Source: Pseudomonas sp. Irchel 3E20
Lineage (GTDB): Bacteria > Pseudomonadota > Gammaproteobacteria > Pseudomonadales > Pseudomonadaceae
Assembly (NCBI RefSeq): GCF_900187645.1
Contig: NZ_FYEE01000001.1
Span: 372,001-436,000 of the forward strand
Direction: 5' to 3'
DNA length: 64,000 bases
Each line of letters begins with the position of its first letter. The first letter of the stretch is position 1. Made by a program: the position numbers and the translations under genes. The notes under the pieces are model-generated. The model did no database searches and was not told the DNA's origin. It saw only the letters and a program-made list of their open reading frames with translations. Below are positions 26,839-34,606 of the stretch, one piece after another.

Positions 26839-28326
26839 TCACAACTGCCCGCCATGGCGGGCCATGATGTGCCTGACCACGCTGTAGTCCTGTAATGAGT
26901 CGCTGGACAAATCCTTGCCGTAGCCGGAGCGTTTCAGGCCGCCGTGGGGCATTTCGCTGACGAGCATGAAGTGGCTGTTGATCCAGGTGCAGCCGTATTG
27001 CAGGCGGGCGGCCACTTGCATGGCCTTGTCCAGGTTCTGCGTCCACACCGACGACGCCAGGCCGTATTCCGAATCGTTGGCCCAGTCCACGGCCTGTGCC
27101 AGTTCATCGAAACGGGTCACCGTCACCACCGGCCCGAACACTTCGCGCTGGACGATTTCGTCGCCTTGCTTGCACCCGGCCAGCAGCGTGGGCTGGTAGT
27201 AGAACCCGGCACCGGAGTGCACCGCCGCGCCGGTCACCCGCTCGATATGGGGCTGGTTCAGGGCACGTTCGACGAAACTGGCCACGCGGTCGCGCTGGCG
27301 GGTGCTGATGAGCGGGCCGATTTCGTTGTCGGCGTCGCGCTTGCCGGCAAAGCGCAGGCTGCTGACCGCTGCGCCCAGTTCGGCGACGAGGCGGTCATGG
27401 ATGCCGGCTTGGGCGTAGATGCGGCACGCGGCGGTGCAGTCTTGCCCGGCGTTGTAGTAGCCGTAGCTGCGTACACCCTCGACCACCGCTTGCAGGTCGG
27501 CGTCGTCGCAGACGATCACCGGCGCCTTGCCGCCCAGCTCCAGGTGCGTGCGTTTGAGGGTTTTGGCTGCGGCCTGGAGGATTTTCTGGCCAGTGACGAT
27601 ATCGCCGGTCAGCGACACCATGCGCACTTTCGGGTGGCTGACCAAGTGGCTGCCCACGCCTTCGCCACCGCCGCAGATGATGTTGATGACCCCGCGCGGC
27701 AGCAGCTCGGCCAGGGTCGGCGCCAGGGCCAGGATCGACAGCGGCGTGTGTTCCGACGGCTTGAACACCAGGGTGTTGCCGGCGGCCAGGGCCGGGGCGA
27801 TTTTCCACGCGGCCATCATGATCGGGTAGTTCCACGGTGCAATCGAGGCGACCACGCCAATGGGGTCGCGGCGCACCATGCTGGTGTAGCCCGGCAGGTA
27901 TTCGCCGCTCAGTTGCCCGGTTTGGCAGCGCACCGCACCGGCAAAAAAGCGGAACACGTCCACGGTGGCGTTCAAATCGTCCTGGCGCGCCAGGTGCAGG
28001 GGCTTGCCGCAATTGAGGGCTTCGAGGCGGGCGAGGTGGTCGGCGTGTTTTTCGATGGCCCCGGCTATCGCCAGCAGAATATTGGAGCGCTGTTGCGGCG
28101 TGGTCCGCGACCATCCGGCGAAGGCGCGGTGGGCGGCCAGTACGGCGCTTTCGACCTGTTCGGTGCTGGCCTCGGCGATGCGCGTCAGCACCTCCCCGGT
28201 GGCGGGGTTGAGGATCGGCTCGGCCACGCCCTGGCCCTGGACCAGTTCGCCGTCGATCAGCAATGCGGTGGACAGTTGCGTCTGCGCGCCAGCCATCTTG
28301 GAGGTTCTCTTTTTTTGTACGGTCAT
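26839..28326 (-). CDS. Second PatD-like aldehyde dehydrogenase
   Basis: This 495-residue NAD+-dependent aldehyde dehydrogenase has [18 protein letters not shown] with the general base and [18 protein letters not shown] with the nucleophilic cysteine. It is clearly paralogous to the PatD-like enzyme at 21074-22498. The start is uncertain: the ATG at 28326 has GGGAAG six bases upstream, while the ATG at 28296 lacks a clear site but would give a family-like 485 residues. It lies upstream of the ydc-like operon, about 130 bases away with a repeat between, and downstream of the LysR gene. Its substrate is likely an aminoaldehyde. Confidence 0.85.
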   Translation of the reverse strand: MTVQKKRTSKMAGAQTQLSTALLIDGELVQGQGVAEPILNPATGEVLTRIAEASTEQVESAVLAAHRAFAGWSRTTPQQRSNILLAIAGAIEKHADHLARLEALNCGKPLHLARQDDLNATVDVFRFFAGAVRCQTGQLSGEYLPGYTSMVRRDPIGVVASIAPWNYPIMMAAWKIAPALAAGNTLVFKPSEHTPLSILALAPTLAELLPRGVINIICGGGEGVGSHLVSHPKVRMVSLTGDIVTGQKILQAAAKTLKRTHLELGGKAPVIVCDDADLQAVVEGVRSYGYYNAGQDCTAACRIYAQAGIHDRLVAELGAAVSSLRFAGKRDADNEIGPLISTRQRDRVASFVERALNQPHIERVTGAAVHSGAGFYYQPTLLAGCKQGDEIVQREVFGPVVTVTRFDELAQAVDWANDSEYGLASSVWTQNLDKAMQVAARLQYGCTWINSHFMLVSEMPHGGLKRSGYGKDLSSDSLQDYSVVRHIMARHGGQL

Positions 28327-28429
28327 TGGGGCTTCCCGCTGGGTGCGCCCGACCTTTCTTATTGGGTTCGCTGAGACTAGAGGTCGGGCGTGAGGTCGAC
28401 AAATACTAAATACCGAAGGTGGCATTCGA

Positions 28430-29344
28430 TTAAATAGATGGCTTGCGCCCGGTATGGGGTTGTTCGCGGGCCACGGTCAGGAAGGGGTCCACCAGGGCCG
28501 GGCGCGCCGTGCCCCGGCGCCAGGCCAGGCCGACGTCCAGGGTTTGGTTGAGGTCGGCCAGGGGCCGCGCCTCGATGATGTCGCCCTCCAGCGACCAGGG
28601 GCGGTAAGTCATGTCCGGTTGCACCGACACGCCGAGGCCCGCCGCCACCAGGCTGCGTACCGCTTCGGTGGAGGCGGTGCGCAGGGTGATGCGCGGTTGC
28701 AGGCTGGCGGCGGCCCACATGCGCTGGGCGTTGCGGTCCATTTCATCGACGTTCAACTGGATCAGCGGCTCGCGGGCCACATCCGCCAGGTTGATGCTGT
28801 CGCGTTCCAGCAGCGGGTGCTGGGCCGGCAGCCACAGGCGATGGGGCGAGTGGGTCAGCACCTCGGTCTGCAAGGCGTGGCGGTCTTCCAGGTTGGACAG
28901 GATCAGCACCCCCACGTCGATTTCGCCGCTCACCAGCAAGTGCTCGATGTAGGGCCGCTCGTCTTCCATCACGCGGATTTCCACGTTGGGGTAGGCGCGC
29001 TGAAAGCGGGTGAGCAGGTCTGCCAGGTAGTAACCGGCCACCAGGCTGGTGACGCCGACGATCAGTTGCCCGGCCACCTGGTCGGTGCTCTGTTGCAGGC
29101 TGCGCTTGGCGTTGTCCACGGTGGCCAGGATCAAGTGGGCCTGGCGCAAAAACTGATGGCCCTGGTGGGTCAGGGTCATGCCTTTGGCGTGGCGGTTGAA
29201 CAGGGTCACGCCGATTTCCTGCTCCAGCTGCTGGATAGCCAGGGTCAGGGTGGACTGGGAGATATACACCGCTTGGGCGGCGGCCGAGATGGAGCCGGTT
29301 TCGGCCACGGCGATGAAGTGACGGATCTGGCGCAGGGTCATCAT
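28430..29344 (-). CDS. LysR-type transcriptional regulator
   Basis: The 304-residue protein has the N-terminal winged HTH (TGSISAAAQAVYISQSTLTL, IQQLEQEIGVTLFNRH) and a C-terminal co-inducer domain. It is encoded upstream of, and in the same direction as, the aldehyde dehydrogenase gene, with about 100 bases between. It is a natural candidate for control of the polyamine genes, but no binding site was proven. A second ATG immediately follows the first. Confidence 0.93.
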   Translation of the reverse strand: MMTLRQIRHFIAVAETGSISAAAQAVYISQSTLTLAIQQLEQEIGVTLFNRHAKGMTLTHQGHQFLRQAHLILATVDNAKRSLQQSTDQVAGQLIVGVTSLVAGYYLADLLTRFQRAYPNVEIRVMEDERPYIEHLLVSGEIDVGVLILSNLEDRHALQTEVLTHSPHRLWLPAQHPLLERDSINLADVAREPLIQLNVDEMDRNAQRMWAAASLQPRITLRTASTEAVRSLVAAGLGVSVQPDMTYRPWSLEGDIIEARPLADLNQTLDVGLAWRRGTARPALVDPFLTVAREQPHTGRKPSI

Positions 29345-29539
29345 GGGGTTTACCGGTTAGGCGTTTTTATAGATTTGCTCGAGTCTATATCTTTTTTTTA
29401 GAAAGCCGAGGATCACCGCCTGCCGGCTCGTCAAGGGGTAAGCAACATCTGGAAGTACTCTTGAAAACTGTCGAAGGGCACTTAGCTCTACGCTGATGGC
29501 CTTATTGTTCCGGCTAATCCCATTTATTGGAGGCAACAA
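29345..29539. promoter_or_regulatory. Divergent intergenic region, lysR / DUF533
   Basis: The gap between the divergent LysR and DUF533 genes must hold both promoters. A run of T with an AT-rich patch lies at 29385-29402 next to the LysR start. A GGAGG ribosome binding site precedes the ATG at 29540. No unambiguous hexamers were fixed; LysR-type genes usually bind in such regions. Confidence 0.4.
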
Positions 29540-30256
29540 ATGAACACCCGTGGATTGCTCGATCAACTGCTCAAGTCCGGCCAGGACATGCTGCAGAACA
29601 AAGCGGGCGGCACCCAGAACAAAGGTGCCGACAAAGGTGCGCTGGGCGGTTTGCTCGGTGGCTCGGGAGGCTTGGGTAGCCTGCTCTCCGGCGCGGGCGG
29701 CGGGGCGTTGGCGGCGGGCGCCATGGGCCTTTTGCTGGGCAACAAAAAAGCCCGCAAGTTTGGCGGCAAGGCCCTGACTTACGGCGGCCTCGCCGCCCTC
29801 GGCGTGCTGGCCTACAAGGCCTACGGCAACTGGCAGGCCCAGCAGGGCACGGCCCCGCGCAACGAGCCCCAGACCCTCGACCGCTTGCCCGCCGCCCAGG
29901 TGGAGCAGCACAGCCAGGCGATCCTCAAGGCCCTGGTGGCGGCGGCCAAGGCCGATGGCCATGTGGATGAGCGCGAACGTGCGCTGATCGAAGGTGAGTT
30001 CACCAAGCTGGACAACGACCAGGAGCTGCAACACTGGCTGCACGCCGAGCTCAACAAACCCCTGGACCCCGTCGACGTCGCCCGCGCCGCCAGCACCCCG
30101 GAAATGGCCGCCGAGATGTACATCGCCAGCGTGATGCTGGTGGACGAAGAAAGCTTCATGGAAAAGTCCTACCTCGACGAACTGGCCCGCCAGCTCAAGC
30201 TGGAACCGGGGCTCAAGGCCGAACTGGAAAAACAGGTACGCCAGGCCTCTGCCTGA
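29540..30256 (+). CDS. DUF533 / YebE family protein (TerB-like fold)
   Basis: The 238-residue protein has a glycine-rich, Leu/Ala-rich middle (about residues 35-95, including GALAAGAMGLLLGNKKARK) that could insert into membranes, followed by a C-terminal helical TerB-like domain (AILKALVAAAKADGHVDERE). YebE is an inner-membrane-associated protein of unknown function in enterobacteria. It has a strong GGAGG site. It is the only gene before the wsp operon, and an 18-bp perfect palindrome follows it. Confidence 0.85.
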   Translation: MNTRGLLDQLLKSGQDMLQNKAGGTQNKGADKGALGGLLGGSGGLGSLLSGAGGGALAAGAMGLLLGNKKARKFGGKALTYGGLAALGVLAYKAYGNWQAQQGTAPRNEPQTLDRLPAAQVEQHSQAILKALVAAAKADGHVDERERALIEGEFTKLDNDQELQHWLHAELNKPLDPVDVARAASTPEMAAEMYIASVMLVDEESFMEKSYLDELARQLKLEPGLKAELEKQVRQASA

Positions 30257-30260
30257 CCCC

Positions 30261-30298
30261 TTGTGGTAGCAAGCGGGCAAGCCCGCTTGCTACCACAA
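30261..30298. terminator. Perfect 18-bp palindrome after the DUF533 gene
   Basis: TTGTGGTAGCAAGCGGGC (30261-30278) is followed after AA by its exact reverse complement (30281-30298). It is 5 bases after the gene and could stop or stabilise the transcript. There is no T tract, so factor-independent termination is not certain. The core resembles the REP motif of the window, as does the hairpin at 43851-43880. Confidence 0.6.
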
Positions 30299-30490
30299 CA
30301 CCCGCATCAGGGCTTCTGGCCCATTAATGGCCTGGCAATGGCCATTACCCCCTCCCGCAGGGCCGTATCGGCACCTTAAAAAAACGCCTAAACCCCGACC
30401 AAACCCCCGATCCAGAGCCTATTCCAGGTTTTTTGTGCGGACTTTTGCGCCACCACACATCCGCGTGCTTAATGATGGCACCGCCTCGGC

Positions 30491-30496
30491 TATACT
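30491..30496 (+). promoter_or_regulatory. Putative -10 box of the wsp operon
   Basis: TATACT preceded by GGC (CTATACT-like, compatible with sigma-70 or RpoS) lies 34 bases ahead of the wspA GTG. The expected -35 position carries CTTAAT, a weak match. The remainder of 30299-30529 shows A runs and a C run but no ORF. Confidence 0.45.
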
Positions 30497-30529
30497 CCCC
30501 CCCATTTGAACGCCCCCCGAGGACTGACT

Positions 30530-32152
30530 GTGAAGAACTGGACGTTGCGCCAACGCATTTTGGCGAGCTTTGCGGTAATCATTGCCATCATGCTGTTGAT
30601 GGTGGTGGTCTCGTATTCCCGCTTGTTGAAGATCGAGTCCAGCGAAGAAATGGTCCGCGCCGACGCGGTGCCGGGGGTCTATTACAGCTCGATGATCCGC
30701 AGCGCCTGGGTCGACAGCTACGTGCTGACCCAGCAGATCGTCGGCCTGTCCGACCGCCGCGAACTGACCCCAGCCGACAAGGCCGCCTACGCCAGTTTCG
30801 AGGCGCGGCTGAACCAGGAAATCGCCAACTATCACGGCACCATTTTCGATGCGCTCGACAAAGCCTCCTTCGATGAATTCGAGCAGCGCCACCAGGCCTT
30901 CAACAAAGCCCTGAACAATGTGCTGGCGCTGTACGAAGCCAAGGCCTACGACCAGGCCCGCGCGGCGTTGGACAACGAATTGACCCCCGCCTGGGTAGCC
31001 GGGCGCCAGCATCTGAACGGGGTCATCGACCACAACCGCGAGTCGGCCACCAGCGCCACCAATGCCATTGGCGATGCGGTCACGGCCGCCAAAGTGAGCA
31101 TGGGCGTTTCCCTGCTGCTGGCGGTGATCGCCGCCGGCCTGTGCGGTTGGCTGCTGATGCGCACCATCATGGCGCCGATGAAGCGCATCGTGGAAATCCT
31201 CGACGTGATGCGCACCGGCGACCTCAGTGGGCGCCTGGACCTGGCGCGCAAGGACGAATTCAACGCCGTGGAAACCGGCTTCAACGACATGATGGCCGAG
31301 CTCACGGCCCTGGTGTCCCAGGCCCAGCGCTCATCGGTGCAGGTCACCACTTCGGTGACGGAAATCGCTGCCACCTCCAAGCAGCAACAGGCCACCGCCA
31401 CCGAAACGGCGGCCACGACCACGGAAATCGGCGCCACTTCCCGGGAGATCGCTGCCACTTCCCGAGACTTGGTCCGCACCATGACTGAAGTCTCCACCGC
31501 CGCCGACCAGGCCTCGATTTTGGCCGGTTCCGGCCAGCAAGGCCTGGCGCGCATGGAAGACACCATGCACTCGGTGATGGGCGCCGCCGACCTGGTCAAC
31601 GCCAAGTTGGCGATCCTCAACGAGAAGGCCGGCAACATCAACCAAGTGGTGGTGACCATCGTCAAGGTGGCCGACCAAACCAACCTGTTGTCCCTCAACG
31701 CCGCCATCGAGGCCGAAAAGGCCGGTGAGTACGGCCGCGGTTTTGCCGTGGTCGCCACCGAAGTGCGACGCCTGGCGGACCAGACCGCCGTCGCCACCTA
31801 CGACATCGAGCAAATGGTGCGCGAGATCCAGTCGGCGGTGTCGGCCGGGGTAATGGGCATGGACAAGTTCTCCGAAGAGGTGCGCCGCGGCATGTCCGAG
31901 GTGCAGCAGGTGGGCGAGCAACTGTCGCAGATCATTCATCAGGTCCAGGCCCTGGCGCCGCGGGTGCTGATGGTCAATGAAGGCATGCAGGCCCAGGCCA
32001 CTGGCGCCGAGCAGATCAACCATGCGCTGGTGCAACTGGGCGATGCCAGCAGCCAGACCGTGGAATCCCTGCGCCAGGCCAGTTTCGCCATCGACGAGTT
32101 GAGCCAGGTCGCGGTGGGGCTGCGCAGCGGCGTCTCGCGTTTCAAAGTCTGA
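30530..32152 (+). CDS. wspA: Surface-sensing methyl-accepting chemotaxis-like receptor WspA
   Basis: WspA is the membrane receptor of the Wsp system, which responds to surface contact. I chose the GTG at 30530 (GAGG seven bases before it), giving 540 residues. Membrane helices are near residues 10-30 and 185-207, bracketing a four-helix periplasmic domain. A HAMP region and the MCP signalling hairpin with QTNLLSLNAAIEAEKAGEYG follow. The gene begins a seven-gene operon; its stop overlaps the wspB start by one base (TGATG). Confidence 0.97.
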   Translation: MKNWTLRQRILASFAVIIAIMLLMVVVSYSRLLKIESSEEMVRADAVPGVYYSSMIRSAWVDSYVLTQQIVGLSDRRELTPADKAAYASFEARLNQEIANYHGTIFDALDKASFDEFEQRHQAFNKALNNVLALYEAKAYDQARAALDNELTPAWVAGRQHLNGVIDHNRESATSATNAIGDAVTAAKVSMGVSLLLAVIAAGLCGWLLMRTIMAPMKRIVEILDVMRTGDLSGRLDLARKDEFNAVETGFNDMMAELTALVSQAQRSSVQVTTSVTEIAATSKQQQATATETAATTTEIGATSREIAATSRDLVRTMTEVSTAADQASILAGSGQQGLARMEDTMHSVMGAADLVNAKLAILNEKAGNINQVVVTIVKVADQTNLLSLNAAIEAEKAGEYGRGFAVVATEVRRLADQTAVATYDIEQMVREIQSAVSAGVMGMDKFSEEVRRGMSEVQQVGEQLSQIIHQVQALAPRVLMVNEGMQAQATGAEQINHALVQLGDASSQTVESLRQASFAIDELSQVAVGLRSGVSRFKV

Positions 32153-32661
32153 TGAGCCAGAGCGCGCTCAAACAGGGCGCCAGCGCGGCGCTGTTCCTGT
32201 TGTTTCGCATTGCCAACGAACGCTTTGCCCTCAAGGCCACCGAGGTGCTGGAAGTGCTCCCGCGCCTGCCGCTCAAGCCTATCGCCCGGGCCCCGGCCTG
32301 GGTCGCCGGGGTGTTCGGCCATCGCGGCGTGGTGGTGCCGGTGATCGACCTCAGTGCCCTGGCCTTCGGCCACCCGGCCCAGGCGCGCACCAGCACGCGC
32401 TGGGTGCTGGTCAACTACCGCCCCGGCCAAGTGCTGGGGCTGGTGCTCGAACAGGCCACCGATACCCTGCGCTGCAACCCGGCAGACTTCCAGCCCTATG
32501 GCCTGGACAACCCCGCTGCCCGCTACCTGGGCCCGGTGCGCCAGGACGAAGAGGGCCTGGTGCAATGGATCCGTGTCGCCGACCTGCTGGATGACGACGT
32601 GCGGGGGCTGTTGTTCCCCGCGCAGGCAACGGGCCTCGATCCGTTGGAGGCGCAGCCATGA
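32152..32661 (+). CDS. wspB: CheW-like coupling protein WspB
   Basis: The 169-residue protein consists of one CheW domain (FRIANERFALKATEVLEVLP and VAGVFGHRGVVVPVIDLS) that couples WspA to the kinase WspE. It overlaps both neighbours (TGATG with wspA, ATGA with wspC), showing translational coupling. It is one of two CheW proteins in the operon, the other being WspD. Confidence 0.96.
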   Translation: MSQSALKQGASAALFLLFRIANERFALKATEVLEVLPRLPLKPIARAPAWVAGVFGHRGVVVPVIDLSALAFGHPAQARTSTRWVLVNYRPGQVLGLVLEQATDTLRCNPADFQPYGLDNPAARYLGPVRQDEEGLVQWIRVADLLDDDVRGLLFPAQATGLDPLEAQP

Positions 32662-33929
32662 GCAGCGACCAGCGGTTTTTCGACTTCCTCAAAGAGCGCA
32701 TCGGCCTGGACGTGGCGTCCGTCGGCCCGGCAATCATCGAGCGCGCCGTGCGCCAGCGCAGCCTGGCGGCCGAGGGCCTGAGCAGCGACCAGTATTGGCA
32801 ACGCTTGCAGGGCTCGCGGGACGAGCAACAGGCGTTGATCGAAGCGGTGATCGTCCCCGAAACCTGGTTCTTCCGTTACCCCGAATCCTTCGCCGCCCTG
32901 GGCAAACTGGCCCTCAAGCGCTTGGGCGAGCTGAACAACATGCGTGCGCTGCGCATCCTCAGCCTGCCGTGTTCCACGGGCGAGGAGCCGTACTCCATCG
33001 CCATGGCGCTGTTCGATGCGGGGCTGGCGCCCCATCAGTTCAAGGTTCAGGGCCTGGATGTCAGCCCGCTGTCGGTGGAGCGGGCCAAGCGCGCGGTGTA
33101 CGGCAAGAACTCGTTCCGTGGGCAACTGGGGGATTTTCGCGAGCGCTACTTCAGCGCCGGGGCGGACGGCTACCAGCTCAGTGCGCGGGTGCGCGAGCAA
33201 GTGGCGCTGAACGTGGGCAACGTGCTCGACCCGACCTTGCTGGCCAATGAAGCGCCCTTTGATTTCGTGTTCTGCCGCAACCTGCTGATCTACTTCGACC
33301 AGCCCACCCAGCAGCAGGTGTTCGAGGTGCTCAAACGCCTGACCCACACCGACGGCGTGCTGTTCATCGGCCCGGCCGAAGGCAGCCTGCTGGGGCGTTT
33401 GGGCATGCGTTCGATTGGCATTGCCCAGTCTTTTGCCTTCAGCCGCCACACCGCCGTGGAACCTGCACCCCGCTTTGTGCCCACACCCTTGCCGGTGCCG
33501 CCGCCGATTCGCGCCCCGGCACCCTTGCCTGTGCGGGCGCGGCCCTTTATCAGCAGCGCGCCCGCCAGCCCGGTGAGCAAGCCCGTGGCCCCGGCCAGCG
33601 ATGCCCAGGCCTTGCTCGCCACCATCGCTGCCCTGGCCAATGAAGGGAAAAGCAGCGAAGCGCAGCGCGCCTGTGAACAGTATTTGCGCAGCCACGAGCC
33701 GGTGGCCCAGGTGTTCTACTGGCTCGGCCTGCTCAGCGACGTGGCCGGTAGCGCGCTGCAGGCCCAGGGCTTTTACCGCAAGGCCTTGTACCTGGACCCG
33801 CAACACGCCGAAGCCCTGATGCACTTGGCCGCCCTGTTGGCTTCCCAGGGCGACGAGGCGGGGGCCCGCCGATTGCAGCAACGTGCCGCGCGCAGTGAGC
33901 GCGGCGCCGACAGTGAGCGTAAACGATGA
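32658..33929 (+). CDS. wspC: CheR-type receptor methyltransferase with TPR, WspC
   Basis: WspC methylates glutamates of WspA using S-adenosylmethionine and counteracts WspF. The 423-residue protein has the CheR N-terminal helices, the SAM site around LSLPCSTGEEPYSIAM near residue 98, and FDFVFCRNLLIYFD. A proline-rich linker (about residues 270-310) leads to a C-terminal TPR domain that begins near 315. In the Wsp system the TPR part helps receptor docking. It overlaps wspB and wspD by four bases each. Confidence 0.96.
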   Translation: MSSDQRFFDFLKERIGLDVASVGPAIIERAVRQRSLAAEGLSSDQYWQRLQGSRDEQQALIEAVIVPETWFFRYPESFAALGKLALKRLGELNNMRALRILSLPCSTGEEPYSIAMALFDAGLAPHQFKVQGLDVSPLSVERAKRAVYGKNSFRGQLGDFRERYFSAGADGYQLSARVREQVALNVGNVLDPTLLANEAPFDFVFCRNLLIYFDQPTQQQVFEVLKRLTHTDGVLFIGPAEGSLLGRLGMRSIGIAQSFAFSRHTAVEPAPRFVPTPLPVPPPIRAPAPLPVRARPFISSAPASPVSKPVAPASDAQALLATIAALANEGKSSEAQRACEQYLRSHEPVAQVFYWLGLLSDVAGSALQAQGFYRKALYLDPQHAEALMHLAALLASQGDEAGARRLQQRAARSERGADSERKR

Positions 33930-34606
33930 GTCAATCCGCTGCGTTGAACGTCACCTGCGCCGATGCCCAGGCCATCGATGACTGCTGGAACCGTATCGGC
34001 ATCCATGGCGACAAAACCTGCCCCTTGCTGGCCGACCATATCCATTGCCGCAACTGCGCGGTGTATTCGGCCGCCGCCACGCGCCTGCTCGACCGCTACA
34101 CCCTGCAACAGGAAGACCACCACGCCGGCGCCGAGCAGGAAGCCGACGTCGTCACCCGCTCGCTGTTGATGTTCCGCTTGGGCGAAGAGTGGCTGGGCCT
34201 GGTGACCCGTTGCCTGGTGGAAGTGGCGCCGCAGCAACCCATTCACTCCCTGCCGCACCAGCGTTCGCGGGCCTTGCTCGGCGTGGCCAATGTGCGCGGC
34301 GCGCTGGTGGCGTGCCTGTCGCTGGTGGAGCTGCTGGGGCTGGACCCCGCCCCCGTGGCCTCGGCCGGCGGGCGGGTGACGCCGCGCATGCTTATCATCG
34401 CCGCCCACGGTGGCCCGGTGGTGGTGCCGGTGGATGAGGTGGATGGCATCCACGCCATCGACCAGCACGCCCTCGACGCCGCCTCGGTGCCCGGCCCCCA
34501 GGCCAGCGCCAAGTACACCCGTGGCGTGCTGCCTTTCAAGGGCCGCAGCCTGCGCTGGCTCGATGAAGAGCAACTGCTGGCCGCCGTGACCCGGAGCCTG
34601 ACATGA
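33926..34606 (+). CDS. wspD: CheW-like protein WspD
   Basis: The 226-residue protein has a CheW domain (about residues 75-215) preceded by an N-terminal extension with a conspicuous cysteine group (DDCWNRIG, DKTCPLLADHIHCRNC), as in other WspD proteins; the role of the cysteines is unknown. Like WspB it couples the receptor to WspE. It overlaps wspC and wspE by four bases. Confidence 0.95.
   Translation: MSQSAALNVTCADAQAIDDCWNRIGIHGDKTCPLLADHIHCRNCAVYSAAATRLLDRYTLQQEDHHAGAEQEADVVTRSLLMFRLGEEWLGLVTRCLVEVAPQQPIHSLPHQRSRALLGVANVRGALVACLSLVELLGLDPAPVASAGGRVTPRMLIIAAHGGPVVVPVDEVDGIHAIDQHALDAASVPGPQASAKYTRGVLPFKGRSLRWLDEEQLLAAVTRSLT

Noticed and set aside
26944..28374. 476-codon + strand ORF over the second aldehyde dehydrogenase gene
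   Set aside because: It shares the exact span of the real minus-strand enzyme, and its translation shows only low-complexity Gly/Val/Asp-His patterns.
30261..30298. The 18-bp palindrome as a phage attachment site or insertion-sequence end
   Set aside because: No integrase, transposase or target duplication nearby; a similar palindrome recurs after lysS, which suits a dispersed small repeat.
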